Shown here: in pieces, positions 20,885 to 27,619 of the stretch | How the letters are laid out: the number at the start of each line of letters is the position of its first letter | How positions within the stretch are numbered: position 1 is the first letter of the stretch | Virus record (IMG/VR): IMGVR_UViG_3300001533_002010 | Span: 1 to 27,792 of that record | Reading direction: 5' to 3' (one strand) | Length of the DNA: 27,792 nt | Origin: a virus | Program-made: the position numbers and the translations under genes | Notes under the pieces: model-generated | Database searches by the model: none | Told to the model about the DNA's origin: nothing | What the model saw: the letters and a program-made list of their open reading frames with translations, nothing else

Positions 20885-21183
20885 CCCGGTGCACCGATCC
20901 GCCGACGGCGCACAACCCCATCGAGCTGGTGTGCCCGACCTGCGAGGGCGACGGCTGCGAGGCGTGCGACGACGGGCGGCTGCTGATTACCGCCTGCCCG
21001 TTCGGTCAGCTCGATCAGGATGTGCTGCTGCTGGCCGATCTGGCCGGGCTGTACAAAAAGGGACTGCCGCCGGCCGACGGCGGGGCGCTCGACCAGACGA
21101 TGAACTTTGTCGCCGCCTGCCGGTTCTACTGGAACGAAGAGGCGGCCTGGAAAACCAAATTAGGAATATTGGATCATGGCTAA
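20480..21183 (+). CDS. Frameshifted chaperone, gpGT-like fusion with Cys-rich extension
   Basis: A -1 shift on the A run at 20819-20827 joins 116 codons of the G-like frame to 118 codons of the next frame, giving about 234 residues. The -1 frame has a TAA at 20818-20820 just before the slip site. After it the frame is open without interruption to a TAA at 21181-21183, overlapping the tape measure start by eight bases. The extension carries CKRCKGIARC and CPTCEGDGCEACDDG, a DnaJ-like Cys pattern, then helices ending FVAACRFYWNEEAAWKTK, as in T domains. Lambda makes GT in the same way. The shift itself is inferred from the frames and slip site. Confidence 0.72.
20819..20827 (+). other. Slippery A9 site for -1 frameshift
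   Basis: Nine A bases spell AAA AAA AAA in the G-like frame. The heptamer A AAA AAA (20821-20827) allows both tRNAs to re-pair after a one-base slip back. A stop in the -1 frame just upstream (20818-20820) shows the second frame is entered only here. No strong downstream stem is obvious by eye. Confidence 0.7.
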
Positions 21184-22798
21184 ACAAGATGTCAACGTGC
21201 TGATCCGGGCGCGGGATGAGGCCAGCAAAAAATTCGGGATGATCGGCCGCAGTGCGATGAGTATGGGGCAGATGATCCGCCGGGCCGCGGGGCTGGCGGG
21301 GGTCTATTTCGGCACGCGCGCCATCGTCAACACCATGCGCGAGTCGCTGGCCCTGTACAGCAAACAGATCGAGGCGGAGATCAAGCTCCAGCAGGCGTAC
21401 ATCGCCACCGGCGGCGCGGTCGGGCTGGCCACCGATGAGATGAAGAAATACGCCGCCGAGCTGCAAAAGGTTACCCGATTTGGCGATGAGGTGACGATCG
21501 AGGGGATGAGCCTGCTGATGACCTTCAAGAACATTCAGGGCGACGCCTTCAAACGCACGACCGAGCTGGCGATGGACCTCAATACCGCGATGGGCAAGGG
21601 CACCGGCTCGCTGAAAGAAACGATGTTGCAGCTTGGCAAGGCACTGAACGACCCGATTTTGGGACTGACGCAGCTTCGGCGTGTCGGCGTGTCGTTTACC
21701 GACGCGCAGGCCGACCAGATTCGGCAGTTGGTCAAAACGAACGATCTGCTCGGCGCTCAAACGATTATGATGGACGAACTGACCAGTCAGTTTGGCGGCC
21801 AGGCGCGGGCGGCGGTCAACAGCTACGCCGGGGCCGTCGAGCGGATGCGCAACGCCGTCGGCGACCTGAAGGAACGCATCGGCCAGGCGCTGACGCCGAC
21901 GATGCAGCGGTTTGCCGACAATATGAAGGTGTGGGCCGAGCGCAACGCCGACACTATGTATCGCTGGGTGGCCACCGGCATCAGCTACGTCGAGCTGATC
22001 ACGGACAGCTTTAAATCCTTGATTGCCTACCTGCGGACGGATTTTAAGAGCGCCATCGAATGGGTCTGGGACGCCTTCCTGCGCGTGATGAAACAGGCCG
22101 TCCACTCGGCCATTGATCTGGCTATCGCCGCCGGAAAGGGCATTGCCCGCGGCATAAAAATAGGGATGGACGCGACAGGCGGCAGGGAACGCCGCATTTC
22201 TGCGGAAGCAGAGCGCATCTATTTTGAACGCGGCGGCCCCTCTAAAAAGTCCGGGATTCGTCGCACGCCTTCAGATGCGGCGCTTTTTAACGAAGCACTC
22301 GAAGAGGCCTTTGTCCGGGAAAGAGAAAAGACGACCGAAAGCCTTATTGGGTCCACCTTGCGATTAATGGCCGGGGAGTGGGAAAAGACCATGGCGGACT
22401 TGCGGAAGTCCATGCCCGATGAGCTGGGCAAGTCGGTCGATGCGGCGATGGAGAAGCACCGCCAGCGGCTGGAGGCCATCGCCGCCGGTCAGTACGGCCG
22501 CCCGGAGATGCCGGGCGCGGGCGCCGGGCTGCTGCCCTTTGGCGGCGGGGCGGCGGGTGGACTGGGCGGCCTCGGCGGTGTCGCCGCCGTCGAGAGCCGG
22601 TTTTTAACCGGCGGCGGGATCAAAGACCCCACCGAGGGGATGACGGAATGGGAGCGGCGGACATGGGAATTGGAGCAGCGCCGTGAAAGGCGAGACAAAG
22701 AAGCCATGACTTATTTTAAACACTTGGAATATCTAAAGGATATGGGCAGCCGCCACGCCGCCGACCGGCTGGAATTGAAGCCTGCACGGTTTAAGTAG
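21176..22798 (+). CDS. Tape measure protein
   Basis: This 540-residue protein follows the G/GT pair. The N-terminal helix RARDEASKKFGMIGRSAMSM and the block TFKNIQGDAF...MGKGTGSLKETMLQLGKALNDPILGLTQLRRVGVSFTDAQADQIRQL...ELTSQFGGQARAA are classic signs of lambda-type tail length tape measures. Hydrophobic stretches occur near residues 35-50 and 310-330. A Gly-rich segment (about 440-470) precedes a charged end. It is shorter than lambda H (853), so the tail should be shorter; at about 1.5 angstroms per residue, roughly 80 nm (inference). The ATG at 21176 lies inside the end of the GT frame. Confidence 0.88.
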   Translation: MAKQDVNVLIRARDEASKKFGMIGRSAMSMGQMIRRAAGLAGVYFGTRAIVNTMRESLALYSKQIEAEIKLQQAYIATGGAVGLATDEMKKYAAELQKVTRFGDEVTIEGMSLLMTFKNIQGDAFKRTTELAMDLNTAMGKGTGSLKETMLQLGKALNDPILGLTQLRRVGVSFTDAQADQIRQLVKTNDLLGAQTIMMDELTSQFGGQARAAVNSYAGAVERMRNAVGDLKERIGQALTPTMQRFADNMKVWAERNADTMYRWVATGISYVELITDSFKSLIAYLRTDFKSAIEWVWDAFLRVMKQAVHSAIDLAIAAGKGIARGIKIGMDATGGRERRISAEAERIYFERGGPSKKSGIRRTPSDAALFNEALEEAFVREREKTTESLIGSTLRLMAGEWEKTMADLRKSMPDELGKSVDAAMEKHRQRLEAIAAGQYGRPEMPGAGAGLLPFGGGAAGGLGGLGGVAAVESRFLTGGGIKDPTEGMTEWERRTWELEQRRERRDKEAMTYFKHLEYLKDMGSRHAADRLELKPARFK

Positions 22799-22811
22799 CG
22801 TAGAACGGATT

Positions 22812-22875
22812 GACGATGGACGAATTTAATGAAGAACACAAGAACTCAAGAACCCAAGAATGAAGAATTGAGAAT
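22812..22875 (+). repeat. Second copy of the 12718 composite repeat
   Basis: From GACGATGGACGAATTTAATG through the octads to GAATTGAGAAT this copy equals 12718-12797, except that it lacks two AAGAACTC octads (16 bases). It lies after the tape measure gene. The heptad, the unique joiner and the octads are all shared, so the block was duplicated or moved as a unit. Confidence 0.9.
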
Positions 22876-22881
22876 TAAATT

Positions 22882-23745
22882 ATGGCGATTATTGGTGTTA
22901 CTGAGGACTGGCGGGCGCTGGCGATTGATGCGGCGGCCGATCTGGATGGGGCGACCGGGTCGATGGTGCGGCGGTTTCAGGTGAAGTTCGACGCCGCCGA
23001 CACGCCGTCGGAACGGGCGATTTTGGCGTTGACGGCCTCCTACGGCGGGACGGCGGTGCCGGCGTACTGGGCGGCGCACCCATCCGACGGGGACTACTTT
23101 GTCAAACGCAAATCTGTCGCGCCCGTCGGGCCGTTTGACTGGGATGTCACGTGCGTCTATGAGTACATCGAGAACCCCCTGCTCCAGCCGTACAGCGTCC
23201 AGTTTATTCCGCAGGGGACGATGGAGGCCATCGACAAGGCCGTCGATGACGCCGAGCTGTGCAACAGCAGCAAAGAGCCGTTCGATCCGCCGATTCAGGA
23301 AGAGTTTTACGACTTCGCGATTACAATCCAGCGCAACGAAGCGGCGTTCAATATCGCCACCGCCAACCCGTACCTCAACGCCGTCAACGGCGATGTGTTC
23401 AGTTTCTACGGCCGCAACAGCCAACTGTACAGCTTTGCCGCCGGGCAGGTGCGGTGCAAGAGTATCCAGGCCACCGAGCAGCGACACGGCCCGGCGTGGT
23501 ACTGGCAGGTGCAGTATGAGTTTGTCGTCCGCAACGACGGCTGGCTGCGGCGGATCCTCGATCAGGGCTTCCGGCGGCTGGAGAGCAACGAATACGTCCA
23601 GATCGCGGATGCCGACGGCAACCCCCTGACCCAGCCGGCCAAACTGGACGGCAGCGGCGGGGTGCTGGCGCCCAACGGCACGCCGGTCTATCTGGAATTT
23701 CAGACGAAAAAGGCGATGGCGTTTTCGGCGTTTAATTTTGTGTAA
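22882..23745 (+). CDS. Tail protein downstream of the tape measure, family not identified
   Basis: This 287-residue protein is in the position of distal tail or tip proteins. It is beta-rich with many aromatic residues: VRRFQVKFDAADTP, FDWDVTCVYEYIENPLL, NGDVFSFYGRNSQLYSF, AWYWQVQYEFVVRNDGWLRRILDQGF. The last block recalls phage structural proteins described near tape measures in non-model phages, but I cannot name a family. There is no clear ribosome binding site before the ATG at 22882, only purine-rich AGAATTAAATT. The TAA stop opens an octad array. Confidence 0.6.
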   Translation: MAIIGVTEDWRALAIDAAADLDGATGSMVRRFQVKFDAADTPSERAILALTASYGGTAVPAYWAAHPSDGDYFVKRKSVAPVGPFDWDVTCVYEYIENPLLQPYSVQFIPQGTMEAIDKAVDDAELCNSSKEPFDPPIQEEFYDFAITIQRNEAAFNIATANPYLNAVNGDVFSFYGRNSQLYSFAAGQVRCKSIQATEQRHGPAWYWQVQYEFVVRNDGWLRRILDQGFRRLESNEYVQIADADGNPLTQPAKLDGSGGVLAPNGTPVYLEFQTKKAMAFSAFNFV

Positions 23746-23865
23746 GAATTAAGAACACAAGAACCCATGAACCCAAGAACGCAAGAACCCAAGAACACAA
23801 GAACTCAAGAACTCAAGAACACAAGAACACAAGAATTAAGAATTTAAAATTAAGAATTTAGAATT
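23743..23865 (+). repeat. Octad array before the chitin-binding-like gene
   Basis: Starting at the TAA stop: AAGAATT, then units AAGAACAC, AAGAACCC, AAGAACGC, AAGAACTC, one of them changed to ATGAACCC. The array then decays into AATTAAGAATTTAAAATTAAG before the next ATG. No gene is present. Confidence 0.9.
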
Positions 23866-24984
23866 ATGTCAAAGACCTACGGACTGACCGAGCAGGACCG
23901 CCAGCGGCTCCAGCGGGCGCTGCGCTTTGTCGAAGACAACGCCCACCTCCTCCGCAGCTTCCGCCGCGTCCGCGGGATGCCGGCGGGGGGGGGCGGCGGC
24001 GGTACGTCGCTGCGCACGGCGTATTGTGCGGAGGATGCGCCGGACGGGACGGTGATAAGCTGCTGGCTGGATTACAACGGCCAGCCGGCAAAAGAATGGA
24101 ATCAAGATTATACCTTCCACTTGGGGCAATATGCCGAACACGACGGGGATGTGTACGAATCGCTGAAGGAGCTGAACCAAGACTATGAGCCGGGCGAGGC
24201 CGGGAGTGAGACGTGGTGGGAGGTTGTCGATGCGGGTACAACTGCCGAGGCATACGCGGCGGGGGTGACCTATGCGGCGGGCGGGCTGTGTACCAGTGGA
24301 GGAACGGCATACCGCAGCCTTAAAGATGATAATATTGCAAACACGCCTGCGTCATCCCCGGAATGGTGGACGGAGATTACAAAGGTCGATGTGGTCTGCC
24401 GGGTTGCCAATGGCCATCGGTTGGACTTTGCCTACCCGGTTTTGACGGCGGGCCAGCCCATTAACATCCAGCAAAAGGCCGGGCAATGGGACGCTGTGGC
24501 ATTGTTTGCAGGGGCGGAGGAATCGTGTGCCGAGGGCGGCCTTCTGGAGCTTATTAGCCATAGATTGACCGCCGAGCTATCAACCAGCAGCACCGATATG
24601 ATGGTGGCCGACCCTGGTTACGGACAGGGATTGCAATTTGACGCGAAAGCAAGTAGCGATTATATTATCCAGATTGACCTTATCTATTCGGCGGATGCGT
24701 CTATTAAGATTGACTTGAGCAATGCCGCCGCAGCAACTATTTCCGGTATATTCACAGGACACGATGGGGGCAGCTTCGCGGGCAAGGTTGTCACTGAATT
24801 TGAGTCCGCCGTTACATTTGCTGGAGGCGGGTATATCAAGGGAGAGCTTTTAATTAAGGCGACGGCCGCCGGCAAGATAAGTTTACGCTTTGGGGCGTCC
24901 GCCAACGGGCAAGAGTGTAAACTCCTGCCCGGCAGCAATCTACAGTACCGGAGGACGCACTATGTGTGGGTTGAGCCGGAATAA
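23866..24984 (+). CDS. Fibre-like protein with two CBM5/12-like modules
   Basis: This 372-residue protein starts with a helical, basic region (residues 1-37), then a Gly linker (41-46) encoded across a run of nine G. Two modules of the chitin-binding CBM5/12 pattern follow: residues about 78-121 (W...Y.LGQYAEHDGDVYESL...WWEV) and 129-171 (YAAGVTYAAGG...GTAYRSL...WWTEI). Residues about 230-372 form a beta-rich end (LSTSSTDMMVADPGYGQGLQFDAKASSDYIIQIDLIYS). A glycan-binding tail fibre is the likely role, with the modules as binding units; the C-terminal fold is not identified. Overlaps the next gene by 23 bases. Confidence 0.65.
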   Translation: MSKTYGLTEQDRQRLQRALRFVEDNAHLLRSFRRVRGMPAGGGGGGTSLRTAYCAEDAPDGTVISCWLDYNGQPAKEWNQDYTFHLGQYAEHDGDVYESLKELNQDYEPGEAGSETWWEVVDAGTTAEAYAAGVTYAAGGLCTSGGTAYRSLKDDNIANTPASSPEWWTEITKVDVVCRVANGHRLDFAYPVLTAGQPINIQQKAGQWDAVALFAGAEESCAEGGLLELISHRLTAELSTSSTDMMVADPGYGQGLQFDAKASSDYIIQIDLIYSADASIKIDLSNAAAATISGIFTGHDGGSFAGKVVTEFESAVTFAGGGYIKGELLIKATAAGKISLRFGASANGQECKLLPGSNLQYRRTHYVWVEPE

Positions 24985-26290
24985 TCCTATTATCCGAATG
25001 GGCACAGGAAAGCTCATCGGCAAAAATAATAAACTGGCCACTTCTCCGTGTGATGAGATTTATATATTGGGTCATGCGGGCTATCAGTATTTTCCGATTG
25101 CGTCCCTAAGCCGAACAACGTTAAAGCCGCTGGTCAAAAAGGAAGGCCCGATGGCCGGTGCTCTTTTTCCGGGAATATTGCCTGTCAAACACAGCCAACT
25201 ATACGTCCAAAACAGCCAACTGGTGACGTTGACGAAAGATGCCGAATCGCCGACAGGGGCGGATGCGTGGGCGTACAGTGCAATGTACGTTAAGGACATT
25301 GGTCTCAATCAAAGCAATCTTATTTATTCAAGCCATAGCGCACAAGCCGACACGTCTCTTCTTTCTGACGGCAATTTGGTTTTTGGCTTCAACGAAGGCG
25401 TGGGCTGGGATAACTACAATACGCATTTGATTATTTATTCCCCGGCGGGGGCTGTTATAGCGTCCGCAACATTGTCGAATTTCTTGTCCCGATCTTTTCG
25501 CGTTCAATCGGAATCCGGTAAGGTGCGTATTTATGTGTATGTTACTCGTGTCCATCCTGCGGACCATGAAGATTTGCAGTATGATGCGGTGGTGTGCTAT
25601 ACATTTAATGGGTTGTCGTTGGCTTATGACTGGTTATGGACAGATGACAGCGACCCGATGACTGCCCCGGGTCGATTGGCACGGATTTTAACGCCGCGAA
25701 TTGGAAGGGCGACCGAGGATACCTGTTATCTGGTGTCGGTTATCATTGATGATTTGAATCTGGAAACCGTTGCTCGTGTGTCTGTGATACAGTCGGGCGT
25801 TCGTCTATCGACGGTCGATGTTCCGTTGAACGAGTACGACGAAGGCTTGATTGGGGATCCGTACAATACCGACGGGCTATTGTCCGAGGCGGGCGTTGGG
25901 CTTAACCATTTGGACTTTCCTGAGTGTGCCGTGCACTTTGACGGCACAGACCATCTACTGTATATTCGGCCTTCGGCGGGTGACTACAAACCAACAACAC
26001 TGCACCGCGTGAATCTGACGCAGAATTGTTCCGTTACAAACCTTACCGCGGTCAGCTTTGCCGACGGTAAGCCAAAGGTACTGGGGATTTCGGCTGACAG
26101 GTATCGGCCTGAAGAATTTGACACGATCTTGCAATATAATAAAACACGGGCAGTATTAACGACGTTGGCACAGCCCGACACCATTATTGCCGAGGTGAGC
26201 AATGAAGAGGTCTATCACTATAAACAAGAGGTGCTTAGCTTTCCGACATTTACAGCCGCGCGGATAAATCGTTTCGTAGGAATACTATAA
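24962..26290 (+). CDS. AT-richer tail or fibre protein, unrecognised
   Basis: This 442-residue protein starts at the ATG at 24962 behind a perfect GGAGG at seven-base spacing; a longer frame from 24890 would only add overlap. It contains beta-rich repeats of 45-60 residues (LIYSSHSAQADTSLLSDGNLVFGFNEG; YDAVVCYTFNGLSLAYDWLWTDD; CAVHFDGTDHLLYIRPSAGDY), which suggest a beta-propeller-like fold, though no blade motif is certain. Codon use is clearly richer in A/T than in the head genes, which hints at separate acquisition. Its place after the CBM-like protein suggests a role in receptor binding or at the tail tip. Confidence 0.55.
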   Translation: MCGLSRNNPIIRMGTGKLIGKNNKLATSPCDEIYILGHAGYQYFPIASLSRTTLKPLVKKEGPMAGALFPGILPVKHSQLYVQNSQLVTLTKDAESPTGADAWAYSAMYVKDIGLNQSNLIYSSHSAQADTSLLSDGNLVFGFNEGVGWDNYNTHLIIYSPAGAVIASATLSNFLSRSFRVQSESGKVRIYVYVTRVHPADHEDLQYDAVVCYTFNGLSLAYDWLWTDDSDPMTAPGRLARILTPRIGRATEDTCYLVSVIIDDLNLETVARVSVIQSGVRLSTVDVPLNEYDEGLIGDPYNTDGLLSEAGVGLNHLDFPECAVHFDGTDHLLYIRPSAGDYKPTTLHRVNLTQNCSVTNLTAVSFADGKPKVLGISADRYRPEEFDTILQYNKTRAVLTTLAQPDTIIAEVSNEEVYHYKQEVLSFPTFTAARINRFVGIL

Positions 26291-26356
26291 TGTCCAAAAG
26301 ATAAATGGCCGGAATGAACTAAACATTAAGAATTAAGAATTGAAACGGAGTTTAAT

Positions 26357-26812
26357 ATGACCCTGACAAACACCTCCCGACTGGTGCTGGAACTTAAGCA
26401 AACCGCCACTGTCGGCGCCGCGGCGATCTCGGCGGCGATCAGCAAAAATCTCGAACTGGCCGTCGGCGACGCCGATGTGCTGCTGTCGATTGACGCCGTG
26501 ACGCCGGCCGATCCGTTTGCGACGGCCTACGATCTGGCCGATGAGACGCTGACCGACGTGCTGGCGCAGGCGGTCGATCTGGCCAGCATCGAGCTGCTGT
26601 ACTTTAAAAACAACTCCGAAAACGCCCTGACGCTCGGCGGCGGGGCCGCCGACATCGCCGCCCTGGCCGACGGCGTGGCGATTCCGGCCGGCGGCGAGGT
26701 GCTGCTCTGCGGCAGTCTGGCCGCCGGCGCCGGTGCCGACCAGATCACCGTTACCGGCACCGCCGCCGGCGACGCCTACGAGCTGCTGGTCGTCGGCACC
26801 GCGGCGGCATGA
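26357..26812 (+). CDS. Small Ala-rich beta protein at the end of the late operon
   Basis: This 151-residue protein follows a good ribosome binding site (ACGGAGTTTAAT). The sequence is Ala/Asp/Gly-rich with beta strands (DADVLLSIDAVTP, IELLYFKNNSENALTLGGG, PAGGEVLLCGSLAAG, DQITVTGTAAGDAYELLVVG). That pattern is common in small phage head or tail accessory proteins which present a stabilising beta domain. GC-rich again, unlike the gene before it. No specific family recognised. Its TGA stop is part of a heptad repeat. Confidence 0.6.
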   Translation: MTLTNTSRLVLELKQTATVGAAAISAAISKNLELAVGDADVLLSIDAVTPADPFATAYDLADETLTDVLAQAVDLASIELLYFKNNSENALTLGGGAADIAALADGVAIPAGGEVLLCGSLAAGAGADQITVTGTAAGDAYELLVVGTAAA

Positions 26813-26829
26813 CGATGGACGATGGACGA
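26810..26829 (+). repeat. Heptad repeat at the last structural stop codon
   Basis: TGACGATGGACGATGGACGA: two GACGATG units and part of a third, with the gene's TGA as the first bases. It is the same arrangement as after TerS at 2616. Confidence 0.85.
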
Positions 26830-26903
26830 AGTGACTGATCATTTCCCCTCGCACCGCCGTGGCCGCGGGATCGCCGGCACGACCCGCCCCCGGCATGTTT
26901 CAA

Positions 26904-26934
26904 TTGATTATTGATTATTGATTATTGATTATTG
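26904..26934 (+). repeat. Heptad array (TTGATTA)4, reverse of TAATCAA
   Basis: Four perfect TTGATTA units and TTG. This is the reverse complement of the arrays at 19112 and 20435, so here the element lies in the opposite orientation, in the gap that separates the late operon from the next transcription unit. The rest of 26830-26903 is GC-rich with no gene seen. Confidence 0.9.
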
Positions 26935-26986
26935 TTTTTTTTGCGCCGTAAGTCTTGTATTTTTCGGGGGTTATAAAAATATGCAC

Positions 26987-27000
26987 TTTTTTTAAAAAAA
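26987..27000 (+). promoter_or_regulatory. T7A7 tract upstream of a promoter
   Basis: Seven T followed by seven A, flanked by GCA(C) and TGC, end 15 bases before a promoter-like -35. A rigid or bent A-tract in this place could raise promoter strength or be a protein-binding site. Confidence 0.35.
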
Positions 27001-27014
27001 TGCTGATTTTGTGC

Positions 27015-27042
27015 TTGCGTTATGGCCGATATAGGTTATAAT
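27015..27042 (+). promoter_or_regulatory. Sigma-70-like promoter
   Basis: TTGCGT (27015-27020) and a perfect TATAAT (27037-27042) are 16 bases apart, in the AT-rich gap before the small zinc-ribbon gene. It would start a new transcript about 62 bases before the ATG at 27112. Confidence 0.6.
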
Positions 27043-27111
27043 AATAATCAATGGGACGGGAAGGCCGGACCCAAAAGTAAAGAGAAAATAGTAAAGAGAA
27101 AGGACAGGACG

Positions 27112-27279
27112 ATGAAGACAACAACAGATCGTTACATTGATCGCCCAGAGCTAAACCCCGCATATTTTTGCGAGGTTTGCGGCGAGACCTTAACCGAGTC
27201 GTACCCCGATGTACCAGGCTACACATGCACACAATGCCTGGCCGCCAATGTAATTGAGAGCGGGCAAGAGGCGGGGTAA
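27112..27279 (+). CDS. Small zinc-ribbon protein
   Basis: A 55-residue protein with CEVC (residues 20-23) and CTQC (39-42), a four-Cys zinc ribbon. The ATG at 27112 follows AAAGGACAGGACG. An upstream in-frame start at 27022 lies on top of the promoter's -10 and is rejected. The GC content is lower than that of the structural genes. Such small ribbons are common in phages and may bind nucleic acid or protein; no family is assigned. Confidence 0.6.
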   Translation: MKTTTDRYIDRPELNPAYFCEVCGETLTESYPDVPGYTCTQCLAANVIESGQEAG

Positions 27280-27285
27280 TATGAT

Positions 27286-27336
27286 ATGCCGCGCAAGTGG
27301 GCTATTATTGACCACCCCAAGCACGGCAGGCTGTAA
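27286..27336 (+). other. Short reading frame in frame with the next gene, closed by TAA
   Basis: The ATG at 27286 reads MPRKWAIIDHPKHGRL and stops at TAA (27334-27336). After the stop the same frame continues open through LSQEFGG to the ATG at 27358 and onward to 27567. It may be the front of a single 93-codon gene interrupted by a stop, or a short upstream ORF. Confidence 0.35.
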
Positions 27337-27357
27337 CTGTCGCAGGAGTTTGGCGGG

Positions 27358-27567
27358 ATGGACTCGCTGGACGGCGGCATGTATCGCTGGCGGCATGGAT
27401 TGGCTGTGCAGCTCCTGCCAGACGACACGATGGAGGCTCTATCGGCTCCGCACAATGACATAGAGACGATATTAAGTGCGGCGTGCGCGGGCTACCGCCA
27501 AGAGCGGCCGCTGATGGAGTGGGATAGCTACGCCGTCGCCACCATCGCCGAGGCCTGCGGGATTTAA
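27358..27567 (+). CDS. Small hypothetical protein
   Basis: A 69-residue protein starting at the ATG at 27358 with AGGAG nine bases upstream. It contains GGMYRWRHGLAVQLLPDDTMEALSAP and ends YAVATIAEACGI. No family recognised. It is followed by an intrinsic terminator and lies in the unit that starts at the promoter at 27015. The same frame extends upstream past an in-frame TAA to 27286, so the gene may be a shortened form of a longer one. Confidence 0.5.
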   Translation: MDSLDGGMYRWRHGLAVQLLPDDTMEALSAPHNDIETILSAACAGYRQERPLMEWDSYAVATIAEACGI

Positions 27568-27582
27568 CCGGCTCTTTACTTT

Positions 27583-27611
27583 CCCCGCGCCGGTATGGGC
27601 GGGGGGTTTTT
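27583..27611 (+). terminator. Intrinsic terminator before the HTH gene
   Basis: CCCCGC (27583-27588) pairs with GCGGGG (27599-27604) around a ten-base loop, followed by GG and five T. ACCGGC (27567-27572) can also pair with GCCGGT (27589-27594), giving an alternative fold. Confidence 0.65.
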
Positions 27612-27619
27612 GAAAAAAC

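Noticed and set aside
20811-21203. Third-frame ORF across the chaperone extension
   Set aside because: Its Arg-rich translation is the shadow of the Cys-rich -1 frame, which has an interpretable domain and ends at the tape measure start.
24890-24961. Earlier start for the 24962 gene
   Set aside because: The ATG at 24962 has a perfect GGAGG at good spacing; the extension only overlaps the upstream gene.
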